Notes: generated from the letters alone by a model not told the origin. A stretch of 64,000 nucleotides of DNA from Bacillus solitudinis (GCF_002797395.1 NZ_KZ454943.1:983325-1047324); one strand, 5' to 3'. Shown: positions 1 through 10,048, counted from the first letter of the stretch. Numbers and translations: made by a program.

Positions 1-534
1 CACCCCTGTGACATCCGTATAAATATCACAACGGTTTGCTTCTAAAGCTGCAGCTAATGCAACAGCCGTCGTATCAGAGCCGCCGCGTCCTAGTGTCGTT
101 ATATTTCCTAGTCTCGATGCGCCTTGAAAACCGGCGACAATGACAATCTTTTTTTGAACTAACTCCATTTCAATTCTAGCTGTATCGATATTGGTTATAC
201 GAGCGTTACCATGGGTGTCTTCTGTCTCTATCCCTGCTTGCCAGCCTGTATATGAGACAGCATCAATGCCTCTTTTTTGAAGCGCTAATGTTAATAAAGC
301 AATTGTGACTTGCTCGCCTGTCGATAGAAGCATATCCATTTCACGCTTACTAGGTGAATCGGTGATAGCTTTTGCTAACTCAACTAATTGATCGGTTGAT
401 TTCCCCATTGCTGAAACAACGACGACTACTTCATTTCCTTCAGTATAAGATTTCTCCACTCGACTAGCGACATGCTCAATTCTTTCCACTGACCCTACAG
501 ATGTTCCACCGTATTTTTGTACGATTCTTGCCAT
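1..534 (-). CDS. lysC: Aspartokinase (LysC), N-terminal part; gene runs off the window
   Basis: Aspartate kinase phosphorylates aspartate in the first step of the lysine, threonine, methionine and diaminopimelate pathway. The 178 codons present begin [15 protein letters not shown], with the amino-acid-kinase KYGGTS signature at residues 7-12, and keep the LSTGEQ and [15 protein letters not shown] motifs of the kinase fold. The frame is open to position 1, so the C-terminal kinase part and the ACT domains lie outside the window. The ATG at 534 is preceded by GAGAGGATG. The leader is a lysine riboswitch, which points to the lysine-responsive isozyme that B. subtilis calls LysC (aspartokinase II). 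The identity as aspartokinase is secure; the isozyme follows from the riboswitch. Confidence 0.95.
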   Translation of the reverse strand, partial: MARIVQKYGGTSVGSVERIEHVASRVEKSYTEGNEVVVVVSAMGKSTDQLVELAKAITDSPSKREMDMLLSTGEQVTIALLTLALQKRGIDAVSYTGWQAGIETEDTHGNARITNIDTARIEMELVQKKIVIVAGFQGASRLGNITTLGRGGSDTTAVALAAALEANRCDIYTDVTGV

Positions 535-580
535 TTACTTTCATCCTCTCCACACACTCGAAACGCAATCAAAAGGTAAC

Positions 581-620
581 AAAAAAAGCAACAATAAGGA
601 AAACCCCTCACTGTTGCTTG
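581..620 (-). terminator. Expression-platform terminator of the lysine riboswitch
   Basis: On the minus strand AAGCAACAGTGA pairs with TTATTGTTGCTT around a short AT-rich loop and is followed by seven T. It lies between the aptamer and the lysC start. Confidence 0.85.
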
Positions 621-850
621 AAAATACCAAGACTGGTACCACATTGCTCCCCTTTTCTCACGTGAGATAGTTCTCCACATAACCTATGGGTGTGGTTATG
701 TGACAGCCTTGTGCTTGTTCAACACAAGTCCAGCATAAGCGATTATGAGTTTCACTTAAACTTCGGCGAATTCCCCTTTCACATGTCGTCAATGAACCTC
801 ATCGTTCTATTACTAGCTACTCATGGTTTTCGCGCCTCTACCATCACTTC
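581..850 (-). promoter_or_regulatory. Lysine riboswitch (L box) with terminator, upstream of lysC
   Basis: Read on the minus strand, the leader carries the hallmark L-box pieces in order: GGTAGAGGCGCG near 832-843, GAAAGGGGAATTCGCCGAAG near 762-782, CTGGACTTG near 729, GGCTGTCACATAACC near 689-707, and GGAGAACTATCTC near 660-676. It ends in a terminator hairpin (AGCAACAGTGA pairing with TTATTGTTGCT) and a T run at 581-587. In this family lysine binding stabilises the aptamer and favours the terminator, so lysC should be off when lysine is plentiful. Confidence 0.93.
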
Positions 851-884
851 ATATTGAAGCGTGGCACATATTCAATTGGTTACT

Positions 885-913
885 ATTTTAGCAAAGATTA
901 CTAAACTACGCAA
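885..913 (-). promoter_or_regulatory. Sigma-A promoter of the lysC leader
   Basis: TTGCGT (908-913) and TAAAAT (885-890) are separated by 17 bases on the minus strand. The start would fall just before the riboswitch. The promoter sits immediately after the uvrC stop at 921, with no terminator between them. Confidence 0.75.
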
Positions 914-920
914 GTTTTAA

Positions 921-2696
921 TTATTTTTCTAATGTTAATTTCTCATAAATTGCTTCAGCAACTTTTTCCGGTATTCCTTGCTGTATAAAGTCTTCGATCG
1001 TTGCCTCTTTCATTTTTTTGACTGAACCAAAATGTTTTAATAAGTTCATTTTCCTCTTTTCTCCAACTCCCGGTATGTCATCAAGAATTGATTGAAAAAA
1101 TGTTTTTGATCTTGTTTGACGATGAAACGTAATTGCAAAACGATGCACCTCATCTTGAATTCTTTGTAATAAGTAAAACTCATGACTGTCACGTTTTAAC
1201 GGAACAATAACAGGTGGATCTCCCTTTAACAATTGTGATGTCCGGTGTTTCTCATCCTTAGCAAGGCCACAAACTGGTATTGATAATCCAAGCTCATCTA
1301 CTATCACTTCCTGTGCTATTGCTATTTGTCCCTTTCCCCCGTCGATAACAATTAAATCAGGTAAGGGTAGTTGTTCACTAAGAAGACGAACATACCTCCG
1401 GCGAACAACCTCTCTCATAGACCCGTAATCATCTGGCCCGTTAACGGTTTTAATCTTATATTTCCGATAATCTTTCCGACTTGGTTTTCCATCAATAAAG
1501 GTCACCATTGCCGATACAGGGTCAGTTCCTTGAATATTTGAATTATCAAAGGCCTCAATTCGATAAGGTGTGGCTATCCCCATTGCTTGACCTAAGTTTT
1601 CAATCGCTTTAATCGTGCGTTCCTCATCTCTTTCAATGAGAGAGAATTTTTCCTTTAAAGCAACATTTGCATTTTCAGTCGCAAGATCAACTAACTCCTT
1701 TTTCTTTCCGCGCTTAGGATAAGAGGTTTTTACATTTAAGAGCTCCTCAACTAACTCAACATCTGCTACTTCTGGTACAAGAATTTCACTCGGCTTTATA
1801 TGCTCTTTTTTTAAATAAAATTGGCCGATAAATGTTAAGAAGTCTTCAGCTGCATCTTTATAAAATGGAAAGACGGATACGTCACGTTCAATTAATTTAC
1901 CTTGGCGAATGAAAAAAACTTGGACACACATCCAACCTTTATCGTAGGCAAAGCCGAACACATCTCGGTTCACATGGTCATTTATTGTCATTTTCTGTTT
2001 TTCACGCACTGCCTCCATATGCGAGAGCGTATCACGAATCTCCTTTGCCCGCTCAAAGTTTAAATCCTCAGATGCTTTCATCATTTTTTCTGTTAGCTGA
2101 GCTTTGATTTCATCATGACCTGAACGAAGAAATCTCGTAATATCTTGAACCATACTTTGATTCTGCTCATCTGTAACTTCCACCACACAAGGCGCTAAAC
2201 ATTGTCCTATATGATAATAAAGACACACTTTATCAGGTAATGTTCGGCACTTTCGCAACGGGTAGAGACGATCTAGCATTTTCTTCGTCTCAGTGGCAGC
2301 CCCCACATTGGGATAAGGACCAAAATACTTTCCACCATCTTTTTTTACTTGTCTAGTTGTAATTAAGCGCGGATGCTTTTCATTTGTAATTTTTAAATAT
2401 GGATAGGATTTATCGTCTTTTAACATGACGTTATATTTTGGATCGTACTTTTTTATTAGGTTCAATTCTAAAATGAGTGCTTCAATATTTGATGACGTTA
2501 CAATATATTCAAAGTCAACAATCTCACTGACAAGACGCTGTGTTTTTCCATCATGCGATCCAGTAAAATAAGATCGGACTCGGTTTTTTAACAACTTTGC
2601 TTTACCGACATAAATAATCGTACCTTGGCGATCTTTCATTAGGTAGCATCCAGGTTGAGCAGGGAGAACAGCTAGTTTTTCTTTTAAATAATTCAT
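921..2696 (-). CDS. uvrC: UvrABC excinuclease subunit C
   Basis: UvrC makes the two incisions around a lesion bound by UvrA-UvrB in nucleotide excision repair. The 591-residue product has a GIY-YIG nuclease domain at about 14-95 (GCYLMKD then IIYVGKAK), a UVR domain near 195-230 that contacts UvrB, an RNase H-like 5' nuclease region near 370-530 ([20 protein letters not shown]), and C-terminal helix-hairpin-helix motifs ([10 protein letters not shown]). The frame is open 55 codons further upstream, but GAAGGGGGGAAGAAG precedes the ATG at 2696, and [19 protein letters not shown] matches the family start. It follows trxA by about 180 bases, the usual Bacillus order. Confidence 0.96.
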   Translation of the reverse strand: MNYLKEKLAVLPAQPGCYLMKDRQGTIIYVGKAKLLKNRVRSYFTGSHDGKTQRLVSEIVDFEYIVTSSNIEALILELNLIKKYDPKYNVMLKDDKSYPYLKITNEKHPRLITTRQVKKDGGKYFGPYPNVGAATETKKMLDRLYPLRKCRTLPDKVCLYYHIGQCLAPCVVEVTDEQNQSMVQDITRFLRSGHDEIKAQLTEKMMKASEDLNFERAKEIRDTLSHMEAVREKQKMTINDHVNRDVFGFAYDKGWMCVQVFFIRQGKLIERDVSVFPFYKDAAEDFLTFIGQFYLKKEHIKPSEILVPEVADVELVEELLNVKTSYPKRGKKKELVDLATENANVALKEKFSLIERDEERTIKAIENLGQAMGIATPYRIEAFDNSNIQGTDPVSAMVTFIDGKPSRKDYRKYKIKTVNGPDDYGSMREVVRRRYVRLLSEQLPLPDLIVIDGGKGQIAIAQEVIVDELGLSIPVCGLAKDEKHRTSQLLKGDPPVIVPLKRDSHEFYLLQRIQDEVHRFAITFHRQTRSKTFFQSILDDIPGVGEKRKMNLLKHFGSVKKMKEATIEDFIQQGIPEKVAEAIYEKLTLEK

Positions 2697-2874
2697 CTTC
2701 TTCCCCCCTTCTCTCTCTATTGTTGGCGAATGTCGAGAATTTTTCAAGTATGAAAAGTTGGAAGATGCCTTTAACTCCTCTTCATCCGTCAAGCAATAAG
2801 AAAAGCTGTTCAGTAGCTTTCTTATCTTCAAAAAAAACCGTACCCTCAAATTTGAGAACACGGCCGTTTTCCTC

Positions 2875-3189
2875 TTACAAATGCTTGTTTAGTAATTCTG
2901 ATAAAGCTTCTTTTGGTTGGAATCCTACGACTTGATCCACCACTTCGCCGTCTTTAAATACAAGAAGTGTTGGAATACTCATAACACTGTATTTACCAGC
3001 TGTTTCTTGATTCTCATCGACATCAAGTTTTGCAATTTTAATTTTATCTCCCATTTCAGAGTCTAGCTCTTCAAGGACAGGGGCAATCATTTTACAAGGT
3101 CCGCACCAAGGCGCCCAAAAGTCTGCAAGCACGACCCCTTCGTTTGTTACAGAAGCAAAATTTTGATCTGTTGCATGTACAATAGCCAT
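2875..3189 (-). CDS. trxA: Thioredoxin
   Basis: Small cytoplasmic dithiol reductant for ribonucleotide reductase, methionine sulfoxide reductase and general protein disulfides. The 104-residue protein has the WAPWCGPCK active site near residues 26-34 and the conserved cis-proline segment [12 protein letters not shown] near 71-82. AAGGAGG stands seven bases before the ATG. It lies between the enoyl-CoA hydratase and uvrC. In B. subtilis etfB and etfA sit directly upstream; here they are absent. Confidence 0.97.
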   Translation of the reverse strand: MAIVHATDQNFASVTNEGVVLADFWAPWCGPCKMIAPVLEELDSEMGDKIKIAKLDVDENQETAGKYSVMSIPTLLVFKDGEVVDQVVGFQPKEALSELLNKHL

Positions 3190-3228
3190 CGTAATAGCCT
3201 CCTTCGATTGTTAAAGTGTTCCAACTTG

Positions 3229-3258
3229 ATTATACCATTCACGCTAATGTGTGGCGAA
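3229..3258 (-). promoter_or_regulatory. Possible trxA promoter
   Basis: A perfect TATAAT (3229-3234, minus strand) lies 18 bases from a weak TTCGCC -35. The placement about 40 bases before the trxA start is sensible, but the -35 matches only half the consensus. Confidence 0.4.
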
Positions 3259-3339
3259 TAAGTTGCTTCGTTGCTATTGTACCCTCTTTCTAAGTAGAAA
3301 AACAAATAGAATGCTTATCTTAGGACTTGTGAGACTTTT

Positions 3340-4104
3340 CTATTTAAACATTGGTTTTCGTTTCTCAATAAAAGCCTGAATTCCTTCTTTTCCATTTTCA
3401 GATTCAAAGGCTTGACCAAATAGTAAAGCTTCTTGATTTAATCCTTCCTTCAAATTCGTTTCTTGGTATTTCATTAATTCAAGTACCATTCTTGTTGTTA
3501 ATTCGCTTTTTTCCGCTATCTTCAGAGCAAGTATTTTTGCTTCATCGATCAGATTTTCTTTAGAATGTATAGCATTAATTAACCCTATATCTAAAGCTTC
3601 CTTTCCACTAACAGGCTCACCAGTTAACATTAATTCAAGCGCTTTTGCTTTCCCAATTAGCCGCGGTAAACGCTGAGTTCCACCAAAGCCAGGTATAATC
3701 CCTAAATTAAGCTCAGGAAGTCCTAGCTTTGCGTCTTCAGTCGCCAAACGAATATGGCAGGCTAGGGCTAGCTCTAACCCACCACCGAGCGCAGCCCCAT
3801 GAATCGCAGCAATGACCGGCTTTGAGCCTTGCTCAATTCGATTAAAAAAACTTTGAGTTGCTTTAGCAATCTCAGTAAAGGCTTCTCCACTTTCAACTTT
3901 TACAAATTCTATAATATCAGCCCCAGCTGCAAAAAAACGACCTTCACCACAAACAACGATAACATGAATATCAGGCTCATCTTCAATAAAAGAAAACGTT
4001 TCATCTAACTCTTTAATTAAAAGTTTTGATAACGCATTTGCAGGTGGTCTCACTATCGTGACCAAAGCGACCTTATTTTCAACTTCAATTTGAATAAAAT
4101 CCAT
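3340..4104 (-). CDS. fadB: Enoyl-CoA hydratase (crotonase family)
   Basis: Crotonase-fold enzyme that hydrates trans-2-enoyl-CoA in fatty-acid beta-oxidation. The product has 254 residues. The oxyanion-hole segments are present (GRFFAAGADI near 55-65 and HGAALGGGLELALA near 103-116), as are both catalytic glutamates, in GGGLEL and in LGLPELNLG. An in-frame GTG three codons upstream overlaps the GGAG site, so the ATG at 4104, eight bases after GGAG, is the better start. Position before trxA matches B. subtilis fadB. The neighbours lcfA, fadR, etfB and etfA found there are missing here, so the physiological substrate is less certain. Confidence 0.85.
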   Translation of the reverse strand: MDFIQIEVENKVALVTIVRPPANALSKLLIKELDETFSFIEDEPDIHVIVVCGEGRFFAAGADIIEFVKVESGEAFTEIAKATQSFFNRIEQGSKPVIAAIHGAALGGGLELALACHIRLATEDAKLGLPELNLGIIPGFGGTQRLPRLIGKAKALELMLTGEPVSGKEALDIGLINAIHSKENLIDEAKILALKIAEKSELTTRMVLELMKYQETNLKEGLNQEALLFGQAFESENGKEGIQAFIEKRKPMFK

Positions 4105-4186
4105 GTTTACCACTCCAATTGAAAGCGTTCTCTATTTTCTAAAAACACATACCACCCTAAAAAAAGAGTGGCACGGTAATTTATCA

Positions 4187-4270
4187 TCATGTAAAAAAAA
4201 CTATATAAGCAATACCTGCAAGAAAAAAGGCTGCACAGCATACATATAATATCTTCATTAACGTTTCCAC
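4187..4270 (-). CDS. 27-residue single-span membrane micro-ORF
   Basis: This short frame was found by reading the gap between yshE and the enoyl-CoA hydratase. It starts at GTG (4270), eight bases after a GAGGAG ribosome site and 22 bases after the yshE stop, and ends at TGA (4187). The peptide begins METLMKILYVCC and continues as an almost unbroken hydrophobic run with two adjacent cysteines (residues 11-12), ending FFT. That is one predicted membrane span with a basic N-terminal flank. No family is recognised. Its placement suggests co-transcription with mutS2-yshE. A longer overlapping frame of 60 codons exists on the same strand but has no good ribosome site and runs into the hydratase start. 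Coding status is inferred from the start signal and composition only. Confidence 0.5.
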   Translation of the reverse strand: METLMKILYVCCAAFFLAGIAYIVFFT

Positions 4271-4292
4271 AATACTCTCTCCTCAACATCCC

Positions 4293-4706
4293 TCATCTAG
4301 CAATGATACTAGCTCCAATTACATACGAAAGTCCAACAGATATCACTAGCGAAATGAACCCGACAGCACGGTTGTCACGTGCAAGTTCTTCATCTACTTT
4401 GAATGAGGGTGTTAGAAATTCAAATATAAAATAACTTAAAAGTAGTAAAGAAAATCCTACAACTCCCCAACCAAGCATAGTTAGTAACCTATCAGCATGC
4501 TCAATTGAATGGCGGAAAATATTCGCAACCCCAAAAATTTTTCCTCCGGTTGCTAAAGCTACAGCCATATTTCCTTTCTTAATTTCTTCCCAATTTCGAT
4601 ACTTGGTGACCGTTTCGAAAATGGCTAAAAATACGAGGAGCGCTAAGACCGATACACTATAATAGGCTGCAGTTTGAACAAACTCAATCTCAAATAATTT
4701 TTCCAT
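4293..4706 (-). CDS. yshE: DUF350 / UPF0719 membrane protein YshE
   Basis: Small integral membrane protein of 137 residues with about three or four spans (near 12-32, 46-64, 75-97 and 112-134). The charged loop between them includes the family-like segment KKGNMAVALATGGKIFGVAN. DUF350 proteins are widespread and of unknown function. The gene follows mutS2 at 14 bases with its own AGGAGA site, the same order as in B. subtilis. Family membership is confident; no function is claimed. Confidence 0.85.
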   Translation of the reverse strand: MEKLFEIEFVQTAAYYSVSVLALLVFLAIFETVTKYRNWEEIKKGNMAVALATGGKIFGVANIFRHSIEHADRLLTMLGWGVVGFSLLLLSYFIFEFLTPSFKVDEELARDNRAVGFISLVISVGLSYVIGASIIAR

Positions 4707-4720
4707 ATACTTCTCCTCGC

Positions 4721-7075
4721 TTACTTAAGCTCGATGACGGTATTGCCAAGCCCACCTTCATTCATCGCAGCATCACGAGCTCCCTTCACATGGGGATGTC
4801 GTTTAACTAACTCTTTTACACCTTTTCTAAGAGCCCCAGTACCTTTACCATGAATAATTGAAACTTGATGGTATCCTGCGAGCAAGGCATCATCAATGTA
4901 TTTCTCGACTCGCGTCATCGCCTCTTCAAATCGTTCACCACGCAAATCTAATTCAGGCTTTACATGGCCACTTCCTTGTAGCATTGCCATCGCTCTAGTT
5001 TCAACTTGCTTTGCTTTTTCTAGTAGCTGCATGTCATCACGCTTGACCTTCATCTTCATAATGCCCATCTGGACTTGGAATTCATCGTCACTGATTTGTT
5101 CAATCACAGATCCCTTTTGTCCAAAACTAAGAACTTTTACTTCATCCCCTGTTTTAATCTTTCTTTTTGCCTCTGCTAGCTTTTTAACTTTCTTTTGCTG
5201 TGTCGTGAGTTTAGGTGTAGCTTCTTCCAAATGTTTTTTCGCATCAATAATTTGATGCTCTTTCACTGAAAGACCTTCCTTTTGCATTTCACGAAGCTCT
5301 TCAATAATAAATTCTGCTTCTTCCTTCGCCTTTTCTACTGCTTTCGTGGCTTTGGTCTCGGCTTCTTCTAAAATACGTTCTTTCTCTTTCTCGAGCTCTT
5401 CAAGCTGGCTAATTAATTCTTTGCGAAGTCCTTCTGCTTCTTCACGGATTTTTTCCGCTTCTTCCCACTCGGATTCTGCAGATTTTTGACTTGTTTCTAG
5501 AGAGACAATCATATTTTCTATATGGTTGGACTCACTATCGATTTGTTGTTTTGCTTGTTCAATAACTTTTTCGCTTAAGCCCAATCTTCGTGAAATAGCA
5601 AATGCATTACTCCGGCCTGGAACCCCAATTAATAATCTGTACGTGGGTCTTAGTGTTTCAACGTTAAATTCAACACTTGCGTTCATCGCGCCTTCGCGGT
5701 TATAGGCATAGCCTTTTAATTCACTATAATGGGTCGTGGCTACGACACACGCACCTCGCCGATAAACGTCATCCAAGATCGAAATCGCTAATGCCGCCCC
5801 TTCCGTCGGATCCGTTCCAGCTCCTAGTTCATCAAAAAGGACAAGGCTTTGAAAATCGACTTTATCTAGGATATTGACAATGTTAGTCATATGAGATGAA
5901 AAGGTACTTAAGCTTTGTTCAATTGACTGCTCATCGCCAATATCTGCAAATACTTTTTGATAGACGGCCATTTCAGATCCGTACTCCGCTGGTACTTGGA
6001 GCCCAGACTGCACCATTAAAGTAAGTAGGCCAATTGTTTTAAGGGTAACCGTCTTTCCTCCTGTGTTTGGTCCCGTTATAATTAAGGAGCGAAATTCGCC
6101 ACCAAGTTCAACATCAATGGGGACAACTTCATCTTGGTCGATTAACGGGTGCCTAGCTTTTATTAATGCAACATATCCTGTCTCATTTAATTTAGGCTCG
6201 GACGCCTTAATTTGCTTTGCATAGCGTGCCTTTGCAATGATAAAATCTAGTATTGCTAGCACATTTAAGTTAACAAGGAGTTCATCGGCACATTCACCAA
6301 CTAAATCTGATAGCTCTGCTAAAATTCGTTCAATTTCTCGTGATTCCTTTACTTTGGCTTCACGTAGCTGATTATTCAAAGTAACTATGACCTGTGGCTC
6401 AATGAATAGCGTAGCTCCTGATGCTGACTGATCATGGACGATTCCGCCAAAAGAGCTTCGATACTCCTGTTTTACAGGGATAACAAACCGTTCATTCCGT
6501 ATCGTAACAATCGCATCTGAAAGCATTTTTTGCGTATTTGATGACCGTGTGATGCTCTCAAGCTTAGAGCGAACACTTGATTCATAACTTCTGACCTGAT
6601 GACGAATCGTGCGCAAGGCTGAACTCGCTGAATCGAGGACATGACCATTATCATCAATACATTGCTTTACCGCACGTTCTACCTCTATCAAAGGTTCGAT
6701 TTGAGTAACATAATCAAATAAACGCGGAAGTTCGACCTCCTCTTCCTCCACCATCATAACAATGAACTTCTTTAGTTGTCTTCCCCCATAGATGGTACTC
6801 GCTACTTCAATTAGTTCAGATGCTGAAAGAGCTCCGCCAATTTTCGCTCGCTTCACATGAGCATTTACATCAAATATACCACCTAAAGGGATATGTCCTT
6901 TTAGCCTGAGGACCTGTGCTCCTTCCGCCGTTTCAAATTGCCATTGCTGTACTTCTTCAAATTGAATTGAGGGTTCAAGCTCTTCAATTTTTTGTCGTCC
7001 GAGAGAAGATGAAACATGACCAAGTAGCTGTTGCTTCATCTTTTCATATTCTAATACTCTTAGTACACGCTTCAT
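4721..7075 (-). CDS. mutS2: MutS2 ATPase with Smr domain
   Basis: MutS2 is a MutS paralogue lacking the mismatch-recognition domain. In Bacillus it acts in recombination control and in rescue of collided ribosomes. The 784-residue product has a core/clamp region, a Walker A motif [13 protein letters not shown] near 325-337, the Walker [14 protein letters not shown], the switch ATTHYSELK, a long coiled coil near 520-640, a KOW-like segment ([16 protein letters not shown]), and a C-terminal Smr domain with ELDLRGER and [11 protein letters not shown]. The ATG at 7075 has AAGGGG nine bases upstream. An earlier in-frame ATG at 7102 lacks a ribosome site. Confidence 0.95.
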   Translation of the reverse strand: MKRVLRVLEYEKMKQQLLGHVSSSLGRQKIEELEPSIQFEEVQQWQFETAEGAQVLRLKGHIPLGGIFDVNAHVKRAKIGGALSASELIEVASTIYGGRQLKKFIVMMVEEEEVELPRLFDYVTQIEPLIEVERAVKQCIDDNGHVLDSASSALRTIRHQVRSYESSVRSKLESITRSSNTQKMLSDAIVTIRNERFVIPVKQEYRSSFGGIVHDQSASGATLFIEPQVIVTLNNQLREAKVKESREIERILAELSDLVGECADELLVNLNVLAILDFIIAKARYAKQIKASEPKLNETGYVALIKARHPLIDQDEVVPIDVELGGEFRSLIITGPNTGGKTVTLKTIGLLTLMVQSGLQVPAEYGSEMAVYQKVFADIGDEQSIEQSLSTFSSHMTNIVNILDKVDFQSLVLFDELGAGTDPTEGAALAISILDDVYRRGACVVATTHYSELKGYAYNREGAMNASVEFNVETLRPTYRLLIGVPGRSNAFAISRRLGLSEKVIEQAKQQIDSESNHIENMIVSLETSQKSAESEWEEAEKIREEAEGLRKELISQLEELEKEKERILEEAETKATKAVEKAKEEAEFIIEELREMQKEGLSVKEHQIIDAKKHLEEATPKLTTQQKKVKKLAEAKRKIKTGDEVKVLSFGQKGSVIEQISDDEFQVQMGIMKMKVKRDDMQLLEKAKQVETRAMAMLQGSGHVKPELDLRGERFEEAMTRVEKYIDDALLAGYHQVSIIHGKGTGALRKGVKELVKRHPHVKGARDAAMNEGGLGNTVIELK

Positions 7076-7132
7076 TTTCGTAAACCCCTTTTTTAAATCC
7101 ATATCTTATACGTGCTTAACTGACGAAATGAT

Positions 7133-8845
7133 TCAACGTTTTAAAAATGTTCTAAAACGGTCTACTGACCAGGTGTTTAATACATTGTCAGCATTCAACA
7201 TTGCCTTACGAGCCAATCCAGTTCCGTATTTCATATGTTCTAGCATACTATAATTATGCGCATCGGTATTAATCGAAAGAATGACCCCAGCTTCTTCAGC
7301 CCTTTTTAACCAATGAGCAGATAAATCCAATCGATGTGGATTAGCATTTAACTCAAGAGCTGTATTCGTTTCTTTCGCTAGCTTAATCAGCGCTTCAACA
7401 TCTAAATCATAGCCGTCTCTGCGTCCAAGCAACCGCCCAGTTGGATGAGCAATTAAATCTACATGTGGATTCATGAGTGCTGTTTTTAATCGGTTCATAA
7501 TGACTTCTTTCGACTGAGTAAACGAGGAATGGATTGAAGCAATAACAAAGTCAATCTCAGCCAAAACCTCATCACTATAATCTAAGGACCCATCTGGAAG
7601 TATGTCCATTTCGATTCCCGTGAAAATCGTAAAATCGTCAAGTTGTTCGTTCAGAGCCCGAATTTTCGTATGCTGTTCACGTAAGCGTTCTTCAGTCAAT
7701 CCATTTGCTACTCTTAGAAATTTTGAATGATCTGTAATTGCAATATATCGATACCCTCTTGCTCTTGCGGCATTAACCATATCTTCAATCGATTGAGCCC
7801 CATCACTCCACGTCGTATGCATATGAAGGTCTGCTTTTATCTTATCGAGTGTGACGTAATTGGTCATCGTTTGAAAACGCTCAATTTCTCCTTGATTTTC
7901 TCGTGCTTCAGGTGGAATAAAAGGCAAATCAAAGTATTGAAAGAAGGCTTCTTCCGTTTTAAACGTTTTGATGTCGCCTGTTTCCACATTCTCAACACCA
8001 TATTCACTAATTTTTTCTCCACGCGCTTTCGCTATTTGACGGAGCTTCACATTATGATCCTTTGATCCAGTAAAATGATGCAAGGTTGTGGCAAATTCAG
8101 CCGGTGTTACCAATCTAAAATCAACTGATATAGGAAAATCGCTTATCACTTCAATGGAGACTTTTGTTTCGCCACTAGCAATTATCGTGGTAATGTTATC
8201 AAGTTCTAATAATTGTTCCCGTACACGAGTAGGATCGTCGGTCGCAATAATAAAATCTAAATCTTTTACCGTTTCTCGTAACCGTCGCAAACTCCCTGCT
8301 CTTGAGAATTGTTCAACTTTTTCAAAACACTCGAGTTGGTTTTCAATTTTCTCGGCAACTGGGATTACGAGAGGAAGAGCTAGACGGTCTGGTCGTGTAT
8401 TAAATTCTTCAAGTGCTTGAAGGATCTTCTCTTCTGTTTTTTTGCCGAATCCTGCTAAATCACGAACCTCTCCTTGTTCACATGCAAGCTTCAGTGAAAC
8501 AGAATCAATAATCCCTAACTCTTGGTAAAGTTTTCCGACCTTTTTTCCACCTAGACCTGATAGTTTTAAGAGGGGGAGAAGTCCGGCTGGTAGTTCATTC
8601 TTTAGTTCTTCAAGTAAAGAGGATTCTCCCGTTTTCGCAAATTCATTAATTACCTCTGCAGTTCCTTTTCCTATTCCTTTTAATGTTGATGGATCGTTGA
8701 TTTCATCTAAGGTACGTTCATCAGTCTCTAGTGCTTGTGCCGCTTTTCTATACGCAGACACTTTAAATGTATTTTCCCCTTTTATCTCTAAATAAATAGC
8801 TATCGTTTCAAGGACTTTTAAAACATCTTTCTTATTCACATTCAT
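7133..8845 (-). CDS. polX: DNA polymerase X family with PHP domain
   Basis: Repair polymerase for gap filling and abasic-site processing. The 570-residue protein starts with helix-hairpin-helix motifs (LKGIGKGTAEVI, LSGLGGKKVGKLYQELG). It has the nucleotidyltransferase motif GSLRRLRETVKDLDFI near 184-199, carrying the metal-binding aspartates, and a C-terminal PHP phosphoesterase domain from about 335 (DLHMHTTWSDG, AITDHSKFLRVANG, NTDAH). The PHP part gives 3'-5' exonuclease activity in homologues. GTGAGGAAG precedes the ATG. It lies upstream of mutS2 and downstream of cvpA as in B. subtilis. Confidence 0.95.
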   Translation of the reverse strand: MNVNKKDVLKVLETIAIYLEIKGENTFKVSAYRKAAQALETDERTLDEINDPSTLKGIGKGTAEVINEFAKTGESSLLEELKNELPAGLLPLLKLSGLGGKKVGKLYQELGIIDSVSLKLACEQGEVRDLAGFGKKTEEKILQALEEFNTRPDRLALPLVIPVAEKIENQLECFEKVEQFSRAGSLRRLRETVKDLDFIIATDDPTRVREQLLELDNITTIIASGETKVSIEVISDFPISVDFRLVTPAEFATTLHHFTGSKDHNVKLRQIAKARGEKISEYGVENVETGDIKTFKTEEAFFQYFDLPFIPPEARENQGEIERFQTMTNYVTLDKIKADLHMHTTWSDGAQSIEDMVNAARARGYRYIAITDHSKFLRVANGLTEERLREQHTKIRALNEQLDDFTIFTGIEMDILPDGSLDYSDEVLAEIDFVIASIHSSFTQSKEVIMNRLKTALMNPHVDLIAHPTGRLLGRRDGYDLDVEALIKLAKETNTALELNANPHRLDLSAHWLKRAEEAGVILSINTDAHNYSMLEHMKYGTGLARKAMLNADNVLNTWSVDRFRTFLKR

Positions 8846-8904
8846 GTTTCTTCCTCACTTTCATGATACCGATTTTCGTTACAAAATCAACGCTTAACCC
8901 CGAA

Positions 8905-9032
8905 GCCACTGAAAAAGTCCCTTTTAGCAGATTCGAGGAAGAAACAATGGCTCCACACGTTGCGCGCCTGCTACGAGAAACGCACTCATAGTAAACTTAA
9001 GTGCTTAAAGGCCATTGCTATTCGTTAAGATA
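8905..9032 (-). repeat. Dispersed palindromic repeat, copy A
   Basis: On the minus strand this segment reads CTTAACGAATAGCAATGGCC, then a hairpin TACTATGAGTG/CTCGTAG, then GGCGCGCAACGTGTGGAGCC-ATTG, and ends AATCTGCTAAAAGGGAC-TTTTTCAGTGG. The same ordered blocks recur at 24354, 29387 and 38465. It fills the gap between polX and cvpA and lacks the terminator-like hairpin found at the left end of other copies. Confidence 0.75.
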
Positions 9033-9046
9033 GCTATGATATCTTT

Positions 9047-9080
9047 CTAAAAAGGCTTCTCCGTTTATGGAGAAGCCTCG
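9047..9080 (-). terminator. Terminator after cvpA
   Basis: GAGGCTTCTCC pairs with GGAGAAGCC around ATAAAC on the minus strand and is followed by TTTTTAG, three bases after the cvpA stop. Confidence 0.85.
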
Positions 9081-9083
9081 ATG

Positions 9084-9623
9084 TTATAATTCATTTCGTA
9101 CCCAAATTTCTTCAAGCCATCCAGATAAAAAGGGCGTGTGATTAATCATTAGTTGTGCAATTATTGAATTTTGTAGGGCTTCCTGTACAAGTTCAACCGG
9201 TAAGAGTGCGGCAACTAAAAGAATAACTAGTAAAATTAAATAGGCCTCTAAAAAACAAAGAATTCCACCCAATAAACCATTAACCGAACGTAAAATCGGA
9301 AGATGTGCGACAAAGTCGAGCATTGAACCGAAAATTTGTAAGATTATTCGAGTCCCAAAAAACAAAATCGCAAATGCAATGCCAGAATAATATACATGTT
9401 CTCCATTAAGGGTATTAACGATCATACCAACCGGACTATCTTCAGGAAACTGAGGATAAGGAATCCACAAGCGAACAAATGTAGCTAATTCACTGTAATA
9501 CTTATATGCTACAATAAAAGATACGACAAATCCAACAAGATGAATCACTTGTAGAATAAATCCTCGTCTTCTTCCTATAAAAAAACTACAGAGCATTAAA
9601 AACAGTAAAAGAAAGCTAAGCAT
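9084..9623 (-). CDS. CvpA family membrane protein
   Basis: Integral membrane protein of 179 residues with about four spans (near 2-20, 24-44, 68-92 and 105-138). The N-terminal SFFIGRRRGFILQ matches the CvpA/colicin V production family. It corresponds to B. subtilis YshB. The frame is open 11 codons further upstream, but AGGAG stands nine bases before the ATG at 9623, which lies one base after the zapA stop, so the two are likely translationally coupled. CvpA's role is poorly defined (envelope homeostasis in other bacteria). Confidence 0.85.
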   Translation of the reverse strand: MLSFLLLFLMLCSFFIGRRRGFILQVIHLVGFVVSFIVAYKYYSELATFVRLWIPYPQFPEDSPVGMIVNTLNGEHVYYSGIAFAILFFGTRIILQIFGSMLDFVAHLPILRSVNGLLGGILCFLEAYLILLVILLVAALLPVELVQEALQNSIIAQLMINHTPFLSGWLEEIWVRNEL

Positions 9624-9624
9624 G

Positions 9625-9900
9625 TTATTTGTCTCCTGTCGATTGTTCCCGTTCATTTGAATCTTCTATTTTAGGGGAGTCTTTTAGAATTTTCATATAA
9701 TCATCGACGACATTGACTGCCGTTAAAACTGCTAAACGCGTTGTATCTAGATACGGACTACGTTTTTTTATCTCTTTCATCTTCTGGTCAACATATTGGG
9801 CCACTTCTTTTATATGAGCAGGTGACTCCTGACCGACAACCGTGTACTGCTGACCATATATCGTAACAGTTGTCCGTTGCTTTACATCTTTATCTGCCAC
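9625..9900 (-). CDS. zapA: Cell division protein ZapA
   Basis: ZapA bundles FtsZ protofilaments at the division ring. The 91-residue product has the N-terminal beta strand domain (TTVTIYGQQYTVVGQESPAHIKEVA), followed by a helical dimerisation segment (ARLAVLTAVNVVDDYMKI-like). It starts with GTG (9900), seven bases after GGAGG. In B. subtilis rnhC lies between zapA and pheT; here only about 180 bases separate them. Confidence 0.92.
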   Translation of the reverse strand: MADKDVKQRTTVTIYGQQYTVVGQESPAHIKEVAQYVDQKMKEIKKRSPYLDTTRLAVLTAVNVVDDYMKILKDSPKIEDSNEREQSTGDK

Positions 9901-10048
9901 CCAAATGCCTCCAATCTGTTTCTGAACAAAATTCTACACTCTATCATAACATGAACCGTCACTGTTGGAAATATAATGTTAGTACCGTCAGCAGTATACT
10001 TTTAAAATACTATAAGGCAATACTCATCAAATCGTTCTTTTTCCTTTG

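Noticed and set aside
4107-4289. 60-codon frame between yshE and the enoyl-CoA hydratase
   Set aside because: No ribosome site and overlaps the hydratase start; the shorter frame 4187-4270 in another phase has a proper start.
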